Assembly: GCF_004348895.1 (NCBI RefSeq)
Contig: NZ_RRZK01000005.1
Coordinates: 1 to 64,000 of the forward strand
Source of the DNA: Pseudomonas vancouverensis
GTDB taxonomy: Bacteria > Pseudomonadota > Gammaproteobacteria > Pseudomonadales > Pseudomonadaceae
Length of the DNA: 64,000 bases
Direction of reading: 5' to 3'
Both the position numbers and the translations under genes were made by a program. The stretch's first letter is position 1. Every line of letters starts with the position of its first letter. The notes below the pieces were generated by a model, which saw nothing but the letters and a program-made list of their open reading frames with translations, ran no database searches and was not told where the DNA came from. This document shows, in pieces, positions 24,694-34,700 of this stretch.

Positions 24694-25836
24694 TCAATAA
24701 ACGTCGAGATCAACGTCAACCACATGGATGGCGCCAGCGCGGAACAGTCGGATTCGCAGAGGTGCGGACTTGCGAGCGTCACGGTCAGCGTCCGAAAGGT
24801 CGAGGATGTCCTCAGGCTTGGTCAGGATCTCGAAGCCGGCGGTGTATTTTTCCAATCCATCGTCCGGGTCGATGTAGTTCCGCGGACCCAGGTAGCCGTT
24901 GCTGATGAACTGCTGCATGGTCGCCCGCGCAGCGCCGATCAGTACCGCTTGGCCGACGGGGGTCTGAGCAAGCTTGGTGGTCTGGTTGGCGACTGCGCCG
25001 TAGAGCGACGTGGTCAGGAAGTTGATGCACGCATCAAGGTTCACCACATCGTCGATGAACTCGCCGTAAAAGCTGTGCGTGAGCGTGTTCAGCCACCGGC
25101 CAGAATCAGTAGATCCTTGGTTGTCCACTATGGTGTAGAAGACGGCCTTCTTCGTATCGCTCTGCATAGCCGCATAAGCGGTACCGGTCAAAGATTCAGC
25201 GAGCACACCGGGCGACTTCTTGAACTCACCAGTGATGGTCGAGCGATCGGCGCTGTAGTTCACCGCTGCAAAGTGCTTGGCCAGGGCCGAGCCGGAATAG
25301 GCGTCGGTGGCGTGTGCGGCGGTGTAAGCGTGGCGGAACCCTAGCGCCGTTAGGCCGCTGGCGATATCTTCGTCTTCGGCAGGGTCGCGAATTTCAGCCA
25401 CATTAGCGCCGGTCTGGTTGTCGATAAACATGCTAGTGTTTTCATCACACCAGCTTGCGATCGCGAGAACGTCCAGTTTCACGGCAAGAACATCTGCTGT
25501 CCACATGGTCCAATACCACCAGAGCATGTTGCGGGCTTTGTTCAGTGTGGCGGCGCGGGTTGCGTCTGCTGTTGCTGTTCCCCAAACCTGAATCTGGCGC
25601 GTTGCCGGTGTGCCGCCAAGCCAGCGCTGAGCCGCCTTGTAGGTCTCGGTTGTGTCTGCGAAGTCAGTAGACAGCGCTACCAGCGTTGAATAGGTCCGGT
25701 ATGTATCAGGATCAAATCCTTCCGGTAATTCGGTTTCTGGCGCGAACAGCATGGCGCTGGCGAAGTTCGCAGTGCCCAGTCCGGCAGGGCTGATTCTTGC
25801 GTTGATGCGAATAATTTCTGAGGCGGGATAACTCAT
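24694..25836 (-). CDS. Contractile tail sheath, DUF3383 family
   Basis: 380 aa. N-terminus MSYPASEIIRINARISPAGL and C-terminal PLRIRLFRAGAIHVVDVDLD fit DUF3383 sheath-like proteins; a central TLTHSFYGEFIDDVVNLDAC is also typical. Shows that phage B is a myovirus. Confidence 0.85.
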   Translation of the reverse strand: MSYPASEIIRINARISPAGLGTANFASAMLFAPETELPEGFDPDTYRTYSTLVALSTDFADTTETYKAAQRWLGGTPATRQIQVWGTATADATRAATLNKARNMLWWYWTMWTADVLAVKLDVLAIASWCDENTSMFIDNQTGANVAEIRDPAEDEDIASGLTALGFRHAYTAAHATDAYSGSALAKHFAAVNYSADRSTITGEFKKSPGVLAESLTGTAYAAMQSDTKKAVFYTIVDNQGSTDSGRWLNTLTHSFYGEFIDDVVNLDACINFLTTSLYGAVANQTTKLAQTPVGQAVLIGAARATMQQFISNGYLGPRNYIDPDDGLEKYTAGFEILTKPEDILDLSDADRDARKSAPLRIRLFRAGAIHVVDVDLDVY

Positions 25837-25853
25837 CTCGAGAGCTCCAATGG

Positions 25854-26399
25854 TTATGCGGGGTCAATTTCGACGGTGAAGGTCTCAAGGACCCGTGCCT
25901 TTTCGTTCTCAAGCGCCACTTCGACACTCTGGATGTTGTTCACAACCGGCAGGCTGCTGGTTTCGTACATCAGGCGGATGGTGATCTGCGCCCGCTGCTC
26001 GAAGTTGGCCGACTGTAGACTGGTGAGGTTGTTGACGGCGTCCGTGCTGTTCCAGCCGATCTTGGACTTGAACAGCATCATGCTCACGTCGGGCCGCTTG
26101 TTGGCCTGCTTTAGGCGCTCGGCGTACATCAGGGCCTCGCCGCGGTAGAAGTTGACGCTGGCCGAGCACATGATCTGCGCTCGCACATCCACCTCCACCA
26201 ATTCGCCAGGCACGTTGCGCGAAACGATATTGGCCTGGCCGCGCTCGCTGACGGACTGCCTGGGCGTGATCGTGGCGTAGGCACCCTTTGGCGCAGGCAT
26301 GCTGCCAGGACCGACCTGATCGGCCAGCAAGCACTCGGGCACGCCGGTAGCCAGCATCACAATCGGTCGCAGCTTCTTGAACAGCTCTTCGTTGGTCAT
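25854..26399 (-). CDS. Tail/neck terminator protein
   Basis: 181 aa (ECLLADQVGPGSMPAPKGAY, GELVEVDVRAQIMCSASVNF). Pattern and place next to the sheath fit gp12-like neck terminators. Overlaps the previous gene by 4 nt. Confidence 0.68.
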   Translation of the reverse strand: MTNEELFKKLRPIVMLATGVPECLLADQVGPGSMPAPKGAYATITPRQSVSERGQANIVSRNVPGELVEVDVRAQIMCSASVNFYRGEALMYAERLKQANKRPDVSMMLFKSKIGWNSTDAVNNLTSLQSANFEQRAQITIRLMYETSSLPVVNNIQSVEVALENEKARVLETFTVEIDPA

Positions 26400-26767
26400 G
26401 CTGGGCCGCCCGACTGATCGTCAATCCTCATAACGAGAACCTTGCAGTAGTTCCGCCAATACCTGTTGTCGCACTTGACGACCTTCCACTGCTGGCCCAG
26501 GAACGTCCAGGTGCCGGTCTGGTCGATCAGCTGCATGTCGCCCTGGTTGATGTAGATCCGGCGCAAGTCGGTGATCCGCTCGCCGCCCTGGCGGATGAAA
26601 TCGACTTCGCGGTCACTGGCGGCCTGTATGTTGACGACGTAGGGCTTGGTGTCAGGCACTCCAGGAGTCCATATGCCATCTACCCAGCCACCACCGATAT
26701 CCACAGTGCGGCTTGCGGCAACACTGACGAATACGTCATCAATGTGGCCTTCCATTGAAAGGCTCAA
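26396..26767 (-). CDS. Head-tail joining protein
   Basis: 123 aa, beta-rich (VSVAASRTVDIGGGWVDGIW, MQLIDQTGTWTFLGQQWKV). No firm family; assigned by position among neck genes and by ATGA overlaps with neighbours. Confidence 0.6.
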   Translation of the reverse strand: MSLSMEGHIDDVFVSVAASRTVDIGGGWVDGIWTPGVPDTKPYVVNIQAASDREVDFIRQGGERITDLRRIYINQGDMQLIDQTGTWTFLGQQWKVVKCDNRYWRNYCKVLVMRIDDQSGGPA

Positions 26768-27363
26768 TCTAATCCCTCCTCGGCCGGGCCAATAGACACT
26801 TTGTGCGTGACCGACTGGCGCATGGCGCCGGTATCAATCAGCGGGTTTGAGCTGCCTTTCTTACGGATGGTCGCGGCCGCGTTGGGTGGGGTCTTCAGTT
26901 CGGTCATGTAGACCTTCACTTTGCCCGCAGCTACCACGCCGACCGCTTCAAGGATCTGATCCATCGAATGACCGGCCTCCATGCCATCCTGGATGGTCAG
27001 CAGTACCTCAGGCGTTGCGCTCGCAACCCCCGGTTCAAGCCATGGCCTGGCCGGGATGTTGATCGTGTGCGCTTGGGTAATGCCCAGTTCCATGTAGCCC
27101 TTGCCGGTCTTTAGGAAGCGAACCTCATCGCGGTCGGCAGCAGCCTTGCTGGCGTAGCCGTAGGACGTTCCGCCTGGGTGTTTTATGTCGGCGCCGAACT
27201 CGTTGATCGCGCCAAGGCTGGCCATGGTCAGGTCGCCCGACTCAACGTCGCCGGCTTCCTCATGGATGCCGACGGTGACAACCTTGTTCGACTTCAGCGC
27301 GTCCAGCTCTTTCGCCAGCTCGTCCTGCAGTTCCTGAAAGCCCTGGATGTCGAGAGTAATCAT
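26764..27363 (-). CDS. Neck/tail completion protein, gp10-like
   Basis: 199 aa. VTVGIHEEAGDVESGDLTMA, IPARPWLEPGV and the C-terminal PLIDTGAMRQSVTHKV are hallmarks of HK97 gp10/Mu gpG-type completion proteins. A central segment (GTSYGYASKAAADRDEVRFL) looks like a lineage-specific insertion. Confidence 0.72.
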   Translation of the reverse strand: MITLDIQGFQELQDELAKELDALKSNKVVTVGIHEEAGDVESGDLTMASLGAINEFGADIKHPGGTSYGYASKAAADRDEVRFLKTGKGYMELGITQAHTINIPARPWLEPGVASATPEVLLTIQDGMEAGHSMDQILEAVGVVAAGKVKVYMTELKTPPNAAATIRKKGSSNPLIDTGAMRQSVTHKVSIGPAEEGLD

Positions 27364-27783
27364 CTAAACCGCCTTGGCACCCATCCCGGCGCGCTTCTTG
27401 AGCCTGTAGAACTGCTGGCCGTAGTTGGTGTAGGTCAGCCAGTCGGTGCCAGCGTCCATCATTTGCGGAACGCGGTAGGCAATCGATTCATCACCGACCG
27501 ACTTCTGGGCCACGTTGAGACGCGCATCGGAGCCTGGCGGTGCCGTTGAGCCGAGGGTGGAAAAGTTGGTAGCCAGCCAGTGAGCGGCGAAGTACTGCAT
27601 GCCGCGCCACTTGAAGTTGTCGCAGGTCAGTTCGAGAGCACCCCAGCGGCTTGAGCCGGTTTCGGTGCCAGCCTCACAAAGGGCCTCGACGATGTACTCG
27701 TCTGGCCACTTCGCGGGATCTGCGAACGCCTTCAGCACGGGATTGCTGCGAAAAGCCGCAATCATCTCGGGGGTGATTAACAT
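27364..27783 (-). CDS. Head-tail adaptor, DUF4054 family
   Basis: 139 aa. PDEYIVEALCEAGTETGSSR and the C-terminal YTNYGQQFYRLKKR match DUF4054 connector proteins. Positioned after the capsid group. Confidence 0.75.
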   Translation of the reverse strand: MLITPEMIAAFRSNPVLKAFADPAKWPDEYIVEALCEAGTETGSSRWGALELTCDNFKWRGMQYFAAHWLATNFSTLGSTAPPGSDARLNVAQKSVGDESIAYRVPQMMDAGTDWLTYTNYGQQFYRLKKRAGMGAKAV

Positions 27784-27825
27784 GGGCTCTCCGGTTTGAA
27801 TGGGTGGGCGCCAGGCGCCCGGGTA

Positions 27826-28155
27826 TTACTCGGTCTTGGAGGCCTTGGCGATCTCTTCCAGCAGGCGAGCCTTGCCCCAGGTCTTGTTGACCTTTACGCC
27901 GGCTCGGCCTGCCTGTTCGCGCAGCGCCTCGATGTCGTCGTCGCCTTCATCATCATCTTCGCTTTCAAGCTCATCAGCGCCAACGCGGCGCAGATCACCG
28001 CTATTCAACAGAGCCTTCACGAAATCGATTTTGGCCACTGCGTCCGGCACTTCGACCGACGGGTTTTCACCTGGCAGGATCGGGTAGCTGGTTTCAACGC
28101 CATCCGCCAGGTGGTTGATGGTGATCAGTCGTGCTGCTTCGTTCTTCAGGAACAT
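27826..28155 (-). CDS. Hypothetical protein with C-terminal HeH/SAP-like motif
   Basis: 109 aa from ATG 28155 (MFLKNEAARLITINHLADGV). A central acidic run (ESEDDDEGDDD) links to IEALREQAGRAGVKVNKTWG and KARLLEEIAKA, a helix-extended-loop-helix pattern. Between capsid and connector; role unknown. Confidence 0.6.
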   Translation of the reverse strand: MFLKNEAARLITINHLADGVETSYPILPGENPSVEVPDAVAKIDFVKALLNSGDLRRVGADELESEDDDEGDDDIEALREQAGRAGVKVNKTWGKARLLEEIAKASKTE

Positions 28156-28223
28156 GTCGAATCCTCGCCCGGAATCATTGGCCGCCGCCCCGGGCATAGC
28201 AGAGGCGGCCATGGATCGTCTGG

Positions 28224-29252
28224 TTAGAACTGGTCGCGGTATGCGCCAGAGAACGGATAGCGGAATTCAACGCCGCTGATCTTGTATTCGCACGGCACGT
28301 TGACCTTAAGGTTCAACATCTGCGGAGCCAGGGAGCGCCACGGGATCGGCACCTGCATGCCCAGGTTCTCGTCGTTCAGCTCGTAAGCGACGATACGGTC
28401 CTTGTTACCGTTGGACACGCCGGCGGCGGCCAGTTGGGCAGCGGACAGTTGCAGACGGCTGAAGATGTTGATCGGACGACCAGTCAGAGCGGTGAACTGG
28501 TTGTTGGTTCGGAAGTACTCCAGCATCGTCTTGTCGGTGATGGTGCCCATCCGCTTATTCGAGATGAACGCGAAGCGGGCAGCATCCAAGATGATGGTGT
28601 CGGGGACGTGAACGGTGGCCGAATTGATGTAGACATCAACCAGGATCTTATTCAGGTCAGCGACGATCTGGTCACCAGTGGTTGCTGGGTCGTACCAGTT
28701 CAGCGTGGAGTTCGACAGTGCCAGGTTCGGGTTGTTGAACAGGCCGGTCATGCCGCGAGCGGCGTCACCGAAGTAAGCCACGCGCTGGGTGTGCTCCTGG
28801 GCGCCACGGAAGGCCAGTCGTGCCTTGGTGGTGTCCAGCGGGATACGAAGCTGTTGCGACTTGCGCAGTTCATCCAGGCTGTAGCTGTACTTGTTTCCCG
28901 CGTAGCCGATCGGCACAACCGACTTGTTCGCGTTGACCGTCACATCGGGCAGGTCGTCAGCGCTGGCGCCGATGAACTTGCCGATGGTCACGCCGTCGTA
29001 GCTGATGTAGTCCCACTGATCGACCCACTCAGGAAGAGAGGTGTCGACCGGGATCAGCTCCATGTAGTTGATAGCGGCATACTTGGCCTCGTAGATACGA
29101 GATTCCAGGCTAGCCAACTGGCTGATGTAGAACGCCAGGCCGTCATCGAGAGTCGGCAGACCGTCGTTGAAGGTCACTTGGTACGCATCGCGGCCGATCT
29201 GGTGCGCGATAGCGGCATCGATGGCTACGACGATTTTCTTAAGCTGAGTCAT
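28224..29252 (-). CDS. Major capsid protein, DUF2184 family
   Basis: 342 aa. Central SVVPIGYAGNKYSYSLDELR and RAGAQEH-like RLAFRGAQEHTQRVAYFGDA, plus VPIPWRSLAPQMLNLKVNVP near the end, identify a DUF2184 HK97-fold capsid protein. Confidence 0.88.
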   Translation of the reverse strand: MTQLKKIVVAIDAAIAHQIGRDAYQVTFNDGLPTLDDGLAFYISQLASLESRIYEAKYAAINYMELIPVDTSLPEWVDQWDYISYDGVTIGKFIGASADDLPDVTVNANKSVVPIGYAGNKYSYSLDELRKSQQLRIPLDTTKARLAFRGAQEHTQRVAYFGDAARGMTGLFNNPNLALSNSTLNWYDPATTGDQIVADLNKILVDVYINSATVHVPDTIILDAARFAFISNKRMGTITDKTMLEYFRTNNQFTALTGRPINIFSRLQLSAAQLAAAGVSNGNKDRIVAYELNDENLGMQVPIPWRSLAPQMLNLKVNVPCEYKISGVEFRYPFSGAYRDQF

Positions 29253-29257
29253 GTCGA

Positions 29258-29752
29258 TTAGCCCCCGACCTTCAGAGAAATTTTAACCAGTGCGCCGGCG
29301 CCGGCGGTGCTGACCCATTTGGCGTTCGGGATCAGGACTGCCAGGGTGGCGGCAGCGCCGACCACGTTGGAGAACTGGCCCTGGTTGGTGCCGGTGCCGT
29401 CGCCGACGACCAGGTACACAGGGTCATCCTTGGCAACGGCTACGCGAGCAGTCACCCAGATAGACGCCATGGTCTCGACGGTCATGTCGCGCTTGGCGAC
29501 TGCGCCGAAGACATCAGCCTGGGTGTAGGCACGGTTCAGCTCGCGCTTCACGACGCCGATGAACTGAGCGGCGGTCGAAGCGGCTACAGGCAGCTTGGCG
29601 CCGTCGTCACCGTCGCTCACCACGCCCAGGCCGTAAGCGATGTTGACAGTGCCTTTGTTGACCTTGGAGACGCCGTTGGACACTTCGCCATCAGCGACCA
29701 TGCCCGCGTACGCGACGCCGTGGTTGATTGCGTTACCACCTTGAACTGGCAT
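29258..29752 (-). CDS. Capsid cement protein, Gp24-like
   Basis: 164 aa, beta-rich. QFIGVVKRELNRAYTQAD and WVTARVAVAKDDPVYLVVGD match structural cement proteins that decorate heads. Immediately before the capsid gene. Confidence 0.75.
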   Translation of the reverse strand: MPVQGGNAINHGVAYAGMVADGEVSNGVSKVNKGTVNIAYGLGVVSDGDDGAKLPVAASTAAQFIGVVKRELNRAYTQADVFGAVAKRDMTVETMASIWVTARVAVAKDDPVYLVVGDGTGTNQGQFSNVVGAAATLAVLIPNAKWVSTAGAGALVKISLKVGG

Positions 29753-29754
29753 GG

Positions 29755-30912
29755 TTAGGCTCCTTTCTGTTTGTGGGCGCCGGACAAGCTTTTCTTGTGC
29801 GCCTGGTACGGGGTCGGTGCGGCATCGGTGGTCGCGGGGGTGGTTGCACCGTCCTTGGCCAGCTGAACGAACTGGGCGAACAGTGCGGCGGTGTCACCGG
29901 TTGGCGCTTTCGGTTTCTTTTCGCCTTTGTCGTCGTCTTCCTCTTCTTCCTCGTCCTTGTCGGACTCAGCGTCGAAGGCGGCTTCAACGTAGCCGGCGGA
30001 CTTGTCCGACCAGTCGCGCTTCGGCAGGGCCACGGCCAGCGCGGCGCGCTTGATCTCGATCACGTCGAGGCTGTCGCAGGTGAAGCTGTCGCCAGCGACC
30101 TTGCGGGCCAGTGCGTGGGTGCTGGAGATCGCGGTGACGCGAGCCTTGATGGCCTCGTCGCTCGAAGCCTTGACCGCCTCGCCGAGTTTCTCAGTGGCAG
30201 AGTCAGCGGCAGCCTGGGCCTTATCAGCCTTGGATTCCGCATCGGTTGCACGCTTCAACAGTCGGTCGAACGAGTCGGCGACCACTTGGGCGTTCGCAGG
30301 ATCAGCAACATCAACGCTGCGCCCGCTATCGGTGGTGATAAGTACAGGCATTGTGTTGCCTCCTGGGTTGTGGTCAAAAACGCGGGCATTGGCGCCCGCC
30401 CTTGCTCTATCAACGATCGCAACGTGGTTGATTCGAATTTCACGTTGGATGTAGTGGTACGCCTGGCCGTCTTCGGTGACGCCTGGTGCTTCGTCGTAAA
30501 TTGCGGTGTAGCCGGCGGAGATCTCGCACTTGCCGGCATTAATGTCGGTGATGGTCTTCTGGTCTTTGACGATCAGGTCGGCAGCAACAAAATCCCCGTC
30601 TTGGCGCCCAGGCCCTCGAACCACACCAACCGCAACGCCCTTGTAAGTGAGCGCCGTGACCAGTTCTTTCGGGTGGTCGTTGGTGATGTCGCTGGCGTCG
30701 TAGGTGCTCAACGAATCGGGCGCAAAAACCTCTTCGGGCGGTCTGTACACGCGCACAATGCGGTTAGGGTCGCCATCGAGCCCAAGCTCGCGGGCCAGGT
30801 ACTCCTGAATGCCGGTGCGGGCAACCCGACCCGGAACCTTGAGAAAACCCTCGTCGGTGTACTCTCGCTGGGTGATGCGATACCCAGCCCGGTCGAAAAC
30901 CGTGCACTTCAT
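29755..30912 (-). CDS. Prohead protease-scaffold fusion, DUF2213
   Basis: 385 aa. Residues ~1-180 are the protease: SDITNDHPKELVT, the Ser-containing KCEISAGYTAIYDE and REIRINHVAIVDRARAG. The rest is a helical, charged scaffold with an acidic patch (DKDEEEEEDDDKGEKK). Cleaves head proteins during maturation. Confidence 0.82.
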   Translation of the reverse strand: MKCTVFDRAGYRITQREYTDEGFLKVPGRVARTGIQEYLARELGLDGDPNRIVRVYRPPEEVFAPDSLSTYDASDITNDHPKELVTALTYKGVAVGVVRGPGRQDGDFVAADLIVKDQKTITDINAGKCEISAGYTAIYDEAPGVTEDGQAYHYIQREIRINHVAIVDRARAGANARVFDHNPGGNTMPVLITTDSGRSVDVADPANAQVVADSFDRLLKRATDAESKADKAQAAADSATEKLGEAVKASSDEAIKARVTAISSTHALARKVAGDSFTCDSLDVIEIKRAALAVALPKRDWSDKSAGYVEAAFDAESDKDEEEEEDDDKGEKKPKAPTGDTAALFAQFVQLAKDGATTPATTDAAPTPYQAHKKSLSGAHKQKGA

Positions 30913-30937
30913 GTTGCGGCCTCGCGGATTGGATGAT

Positions 30938-31753
30938 TTAGCGAAGTACGCCAGGCGCTGTGCGTCCGGCGTCTTGATTGGCCTTGACCTCGCGTGCGCT
31001 CACTGGGCGCGCGATGCATCGGCACTGATAGTCGGAACCGGGTTTGATCGGCTTGCCGTCGTCACTCAGCGGCAGGTCGTCCCAGCGGTAGATCCCTTTA
31101 CCGTACGCGGTGACCTTGTTGGCGATTTCGTGGTGCCGGTGACGCACACGGCGGTCGTCGGAGTCGATCCACTGGAAGTACTCAAAGCCGGCGCCTTTCT
31201 GCTGCTTCTCGGCCAGCTCACCCTGGATCTTGGACGTCTGGTCGCGGGCGATCATCTTGGCCCGGCGCTGCGTCACCCCGAACTGCTCCTGCAACGCCTT
31301 CTCGATGTAGCCGGGGCGCATGCCTGAGCGCATGTTCGCCATCACCAGCGTCTGCACCTCTTCCAGGTACTTGGCGGGGATGGATTTGATCAGCTGGGCG
31401 TTCTGCTGGGCCGATGCCTTCAGGTAGTCCTGCAATGCGCTGTTGCCGCTGTACACGTCGATGCCGGCCGACTTCTTCAGGTCTCGTTCGGACTTCTTCA
31501 GCGACGACTGGACGAACTCGGCGGCTATCCGGTTTGCGCCAGCACTGACCCATTCCGACTGCCACTTCTGCATCAGTCGGGACATCGCACTCAGGATTAG
31601 GTCAGACCAGGCATCAGTCGTGACCACTGCGTCCTGCGTATACTCCGGGGCAAGCTGGCGGACCAGAGGCATGATCTCGGCCGAGATATCGGCTTTTACC
31701 TGCTTCACCAGCCGCTGCAGCTTGGCGTTGTACTGGATGCCGATCATGTCCAT
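30938..31753 (-). CDS. Head morphogenesis protein, SPP1 gp7/Mu F-like
   Basis: 271 aa. C-terminal domain with FEYFQWIDSDDRRVRHRHHE and the closing PGSDYQCRCIARPV is the phage minor head protein signature. Follows the portal. Confidence 0.86.
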   Translation of the reverse strand: MDMIGIQYNAKLQRLVKQVKADISAEIMPLVRQLAPEYTQDAVVTTDAWSDLILSAMSRLMQKWQSEWVSAGANRIAAEFVQSSLKKSERDLKKSAGIDVYSGNSALQDYLKASAQQNAQLIKSIPAKYLEEVQTLVMANMRSGMRPGYIEKALQEQFGVTQRRAKMIARDQTSKIQGELAEKQQKGAGFEYFQWIDSDDRRVRHRHHEIANKVTAYGKGIYRWDDLPLSDDGKPIKPGSDYQCRCIARPVSAREVKANQDAGRTAPGVLR

Positions 31754-31756
31754 GCG

Positions 31757-33133
31757 TCATTCGTCCTTATCGCCATCGTTTGGCGGGTCGTTGAACATGG
31801 TCAGGTCTTCGTCCTCTTCCAGGGCGGCGATCTTGTCGTCGTCGAACTGATAGAGCTCTTCGGCCTGCAGCCGGCGCTGAATCTGGCTGGTGGTGACGAT
31901 GGCGGCGTCCTTGTACAGGATGTCGGTCTCGGCCTTGGCCTTGTTGGCTTGGGCGATCTGGACAAGGTCGGGCTGCTTGAACGGGTTCCAGACGTAGTTG
32001 AAGTCGTTGATCCACTGCCCGGTAGCCGAGCGCACCAGAACTTCGTCGAGTTGGCGAAGACCTGGGTCGATCTGGGTCAAGCGCTTCGAGGACAGCTGGT
32101 TGTGGTAGTTGGTGTCATCACCCTCTCCGGTGTTGCCGAGGCCCTTCGCAGATTCGCCGAACAGGCGAGTCACCGGGATGCCGGCAGCGCCAGCAATCCA
32201 CGTCATCAGCAGGTCGAGCACCGGCGCCACACCGGACAGGTCAAGCGTCTTGCGGTCATAGGTCTCTTCGTCGTCCAGAAGCGCCAAATTGATCGAGGAC
32301 TTCATCATGCTGAACAGGGCGTAGCGCGCCGTGATGGCTTCGTCCTGATCGCTGGCCAACTCATCCGAGAGTCCGACACGCTTGATGATGTCGACGTTCG
32401 CCTCCTGCATCAGCTCGGCAATGCCGTCCTTGCTGGCGACGATGTCCATGACGTCGTCGAGGCACTTGCGCAGCTCTGAGTCGCCCCACCCCTGCGTCTG
32501 TGCGCGCTGGCGACGTGGCAGCTTGGCACCGGCGAACCGGGCGAAGTGCGTCCAGTGGATTTGCTGTGCACCTGCGGAAATGGTGTAGAACTCCGGCTGT
32601 AAATAGTTCGCGGCCAGGATGTTGGTCTGGTTCAGGTCCATCGCCGTCATGTCGAAGCGGTCGATCACCAGCAGGCGGTACAGGTCGCCCTTCTTGATCT
32701 TTTCCGGCTTGAGCGGCTTGGTCAGGTCCTGATTGGTTAGCATGAGGATGCCAGCGCCACCGTACAGGCGCGCCCAGCTGGTTGCCTCGCTGACCATGGC
32801 CGGCAGGTTCAGGCGATCCTCTTCAGCCCGGATCACATCCGCGTCGTCGCACTTGAGGGTGCGCCACTCGCGGGTCATGTCCTCGGCTGGATAGTCCACG
32901 ATCGCCCGAGCAAGCCAGCTCGTCTGATAGGCCGCGTCCAGCTGCTGGAAGTCGTTGAGGAATCCGTACTGGAACTGGTTGTGTGAGCGCTTTGCCTTCT
33001 GAGTGCCGAGACCCGACACGACGTTCACCAGGCCGTCACTCGACGACTTGATCTGCGCCTCGTACTTCTGAGCAGCCCGAACAAGGGCTTTGCCCAGCTT
33101 TTTGTCTGCTGGCACTAAGCCCTTCTTGCTCAT
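31757..33133 (-). CDS. Portal protein, DUF1073 family
   Basis: 458 aa. QTSWLARAIVDYPAEDMTRE, LYGGAGILMLTNQD and AGIPVTRLFGESAKGLGNTG with GEGDDTNYHN are standard for DUF1073 portals. Forms the dodecameric DNA channel. Databases may label it Acb1-like; I see no anti-CBASS phosphodiesterase motifs. Confidence 0.88.
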   Translation of the reverse strand: MSKKGLVPADKKLGKALVRAAQKYEAQIKSSSDGLVNVVSGLGTQKAKRSHNQFQYGFLNDFQQLDAAYQTSWLARAIVDYPAEDMTREWRTLKCDDADVIRAEEDRLNLPAMVSEATSWARLYGGAGILMLTNQDLTKPLKPEKIKKGDLYRLLVIDRFDMTAMDLNQTNILAANYLQPEFYTISAGAQQIHWTHFARFAGAKLPRRQRAQTQGWGDSELRKCLDDVMDIVASKDGIAELMQEANVDIIKRVGLSDELASDQDEAITARYALFSMMKSSINLALLDDEETYDRKTLDLSGVAPVLDLLMTWIAGAAGIPVTRLFGESAKGLGNTGEGDDTNYHNQLSSKRLTQIDPGLRQLDEVLVRSATGQWINDFNYVWNPFKQPDLVQIAQANKAKAETDILYKDAAIVTTSQIQRRLQAEELYQFDDDKIAALEEDEDLTMFNDPPNDGDKDE

Positions 33134-33149
33134 GGGGTCACCGATTGGG

Positions 33150-34700
33150 TTATAGGAGGTCGCGGATTGAGCGCTTGCCTTTGATGTAAACCTCGGACAA
33201 GGCGTCGATCATCACGTCGGTCTGGTCGTCGTACTTGTGGCTGTCGTCGGCAGTGAAGGATGCGACCTCACACACGAACTCGTAGTTTTGGCTGTCGTCG
33301 TATGGAAGGCAGACCAGCTTGGCAGCATGGAAGCCCTGCACGTCGAGTGCGCGGGTCAGCTTGTCGCGATCCCGAGGGACAGGCGTCACCTTGAGCGGCA
33401 GCCGCTTCTCCATCTCCTGGATCAGGCCGGTACCGCTTGATTTGTCCTCGACGTAGACCCGACGCAGGATGCCGTTGGCTTTCCCGTTCTTGGCCCAAGC
33501 ACCTTTGACGAATGCCTCGAACTCGCGGCGCAGGGTCTTCGCATCCATACGTCCGCGCTTCATGCTCAGTCGGTAGATGCGTCCCTCGGCCACGCCCCAC
33601 TCCCCGAACACAGTCCAATCGTTCCAAGTATTGGTCTTCTGGGCGGTGTCTGCGGTGATGAAGCGATAGTCGAACTTCTCCGGCAGAGGCAGATCGGCCC
33701 CGGCATCTACGTCGCCGTAGTACTGGAAGTCTTCAGCCGAGAAGATCCCGCCGTCGAGCGTGTCGGGGTTCTGCATGTACTGGCTGCTGAACGTGTACGG
33801 GTGAGCCGTGCGCAGCGCTATCAGGTCGTGAACGTTTTCCTTGGCCGGCCAGTACGACCAGTAGCCGTCCACCTGCTCCGATCCGCATACGCACTTGATG
33901 CAGCGCTCGCGGATGCCGTCAGGCAGGCTATCGATGTACTCCTGATTGACCAGGGCCGGGATCTTGATGTGAAGATCGATCTTCAGGCCCATGCCGCCGG
34001 ATAGCAGGAACGCGGTCGAGTCATCGACGTGTCCACGCTGCTGGATCGCAACGAATGGCGTGCCGCTGTGCGCCTTCCGGCTGCGCAGGGTGTTCACCAA
34101 GCGCGTGTGAGACTTGCGCCGCTTGGCCTCGCTGAACAGGTCGTCGATCTTGTCCCAGTCATCCGCCTGGATGTGGCCGGTGTAGCCGTCGCCCATGTAG
34201 CCGCCACGGACACCCGTGATCTGGCCGCCACTCGAGCGGCTGAACAGTTGGTGTACGCGCTTCCCATCCTTGGCCAGCGTCCAGTCGTCTACCTTGTCCT
34301 TCTCGATGTCGAAGGGGTAGAACTCGCGGAACTCGGAGGACTTGACCAGGGCGCGACTGCGCTCGCTGTTCTCGTCGACCAGGTTCTTGGAGTAGCTGGT
34401 GTTGAGGATGCGCACCCGGCGGTGCTTGACCATCGTGTAGACCGGCAGGTGCACCGACCAGAACTCGGTCTTGGTGCCACCTGGTGGAATGTTGACGACG
34501 ATGTTCTGCGCTTCGCCGGCAAGCATCTTACGGGCGGCGTAGTCGAAGTAGTGGTGGTGCCAGTTCGTTCTGAAGCTGTCGCCCTGGGTGATGTTGAACC
34601 AGAGGCTGGTGAAGGCCAGAGGGCTATGCTCGCCCGCTGCGATCAAGGCGGCACGCTCGTCAACGGAAAGCGTGTCCCACTCGATCGGTTTGATAGCCAT
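33150..34700 (-). CDS. terL: Terminase large subunit
   Basis: 516 aa. N-terminal ATPase with a variant P-loop NIPPGGTKTE (~res. 69-78) and Walker B-like HIQADD. C-terminal nuclease acids in ITADTAQK, VEDKSSGTG and DDQTDVMIDAL. Packages DNA with the small subunit next to it (1-nt overlap). Confidence 0.92.
   Translation of the reverse strand: MAIKPIEWDTLSVDERAALIAAGEHSPLAFTSLWFNITQGDSFRTNWHHHYFDYAARKMLAGEAQNIVVNIPPGGTKTEFWSVHLPVYTMVKHRRVRILNTSYSKNLVDENSERSRALVKSSEFREFYPFDIEKDKVDDWTLAKDGKRVHQLFSRSSGGQITGVRGGYMGDGYTGHIQADDWDKIDDLFSEAKRRKSHTRLVNTLRSRKAHSGTPFVAIQQRGHVDDSTAFLLSGGMGLKIDLHIKIPALVNQEYIDSLPDGIRERCIKCVCGSEQVDGYWSYWPAKENVHDLIALRTAHPYTFSSQYMQNPDTLDGGIFSAEDFQYYGDVDAGADLPLPEKFDYRFITADTAQKTNTWNDWTVFGEWGVAEGRIYRLSMKRGRMDAKTLRREFEAFVKGAWAKNGKANGILRRVYVEDKSSGTGLIQEMEKRLPLKVTPVPRDRDKLTRALDVQGFHAAKLVCLPYDDSQNYEFVCEVASFTADDSHKYDDQTDVMIDALSEVYIKGKRSIRDLL

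Noticed and set aside
29728..30936. 402-codon plus-strand ORF
   Set aside because: Antisense shadow of the protease-scaffold gene; composition is not protein-like and no SD context.
31757..33133. Possible Acb1 anti-CBASS protein
   Set aside because: Length, position and motifs are those of a DUF1073 portal; no pair of HxT/HxS motifs is visible.
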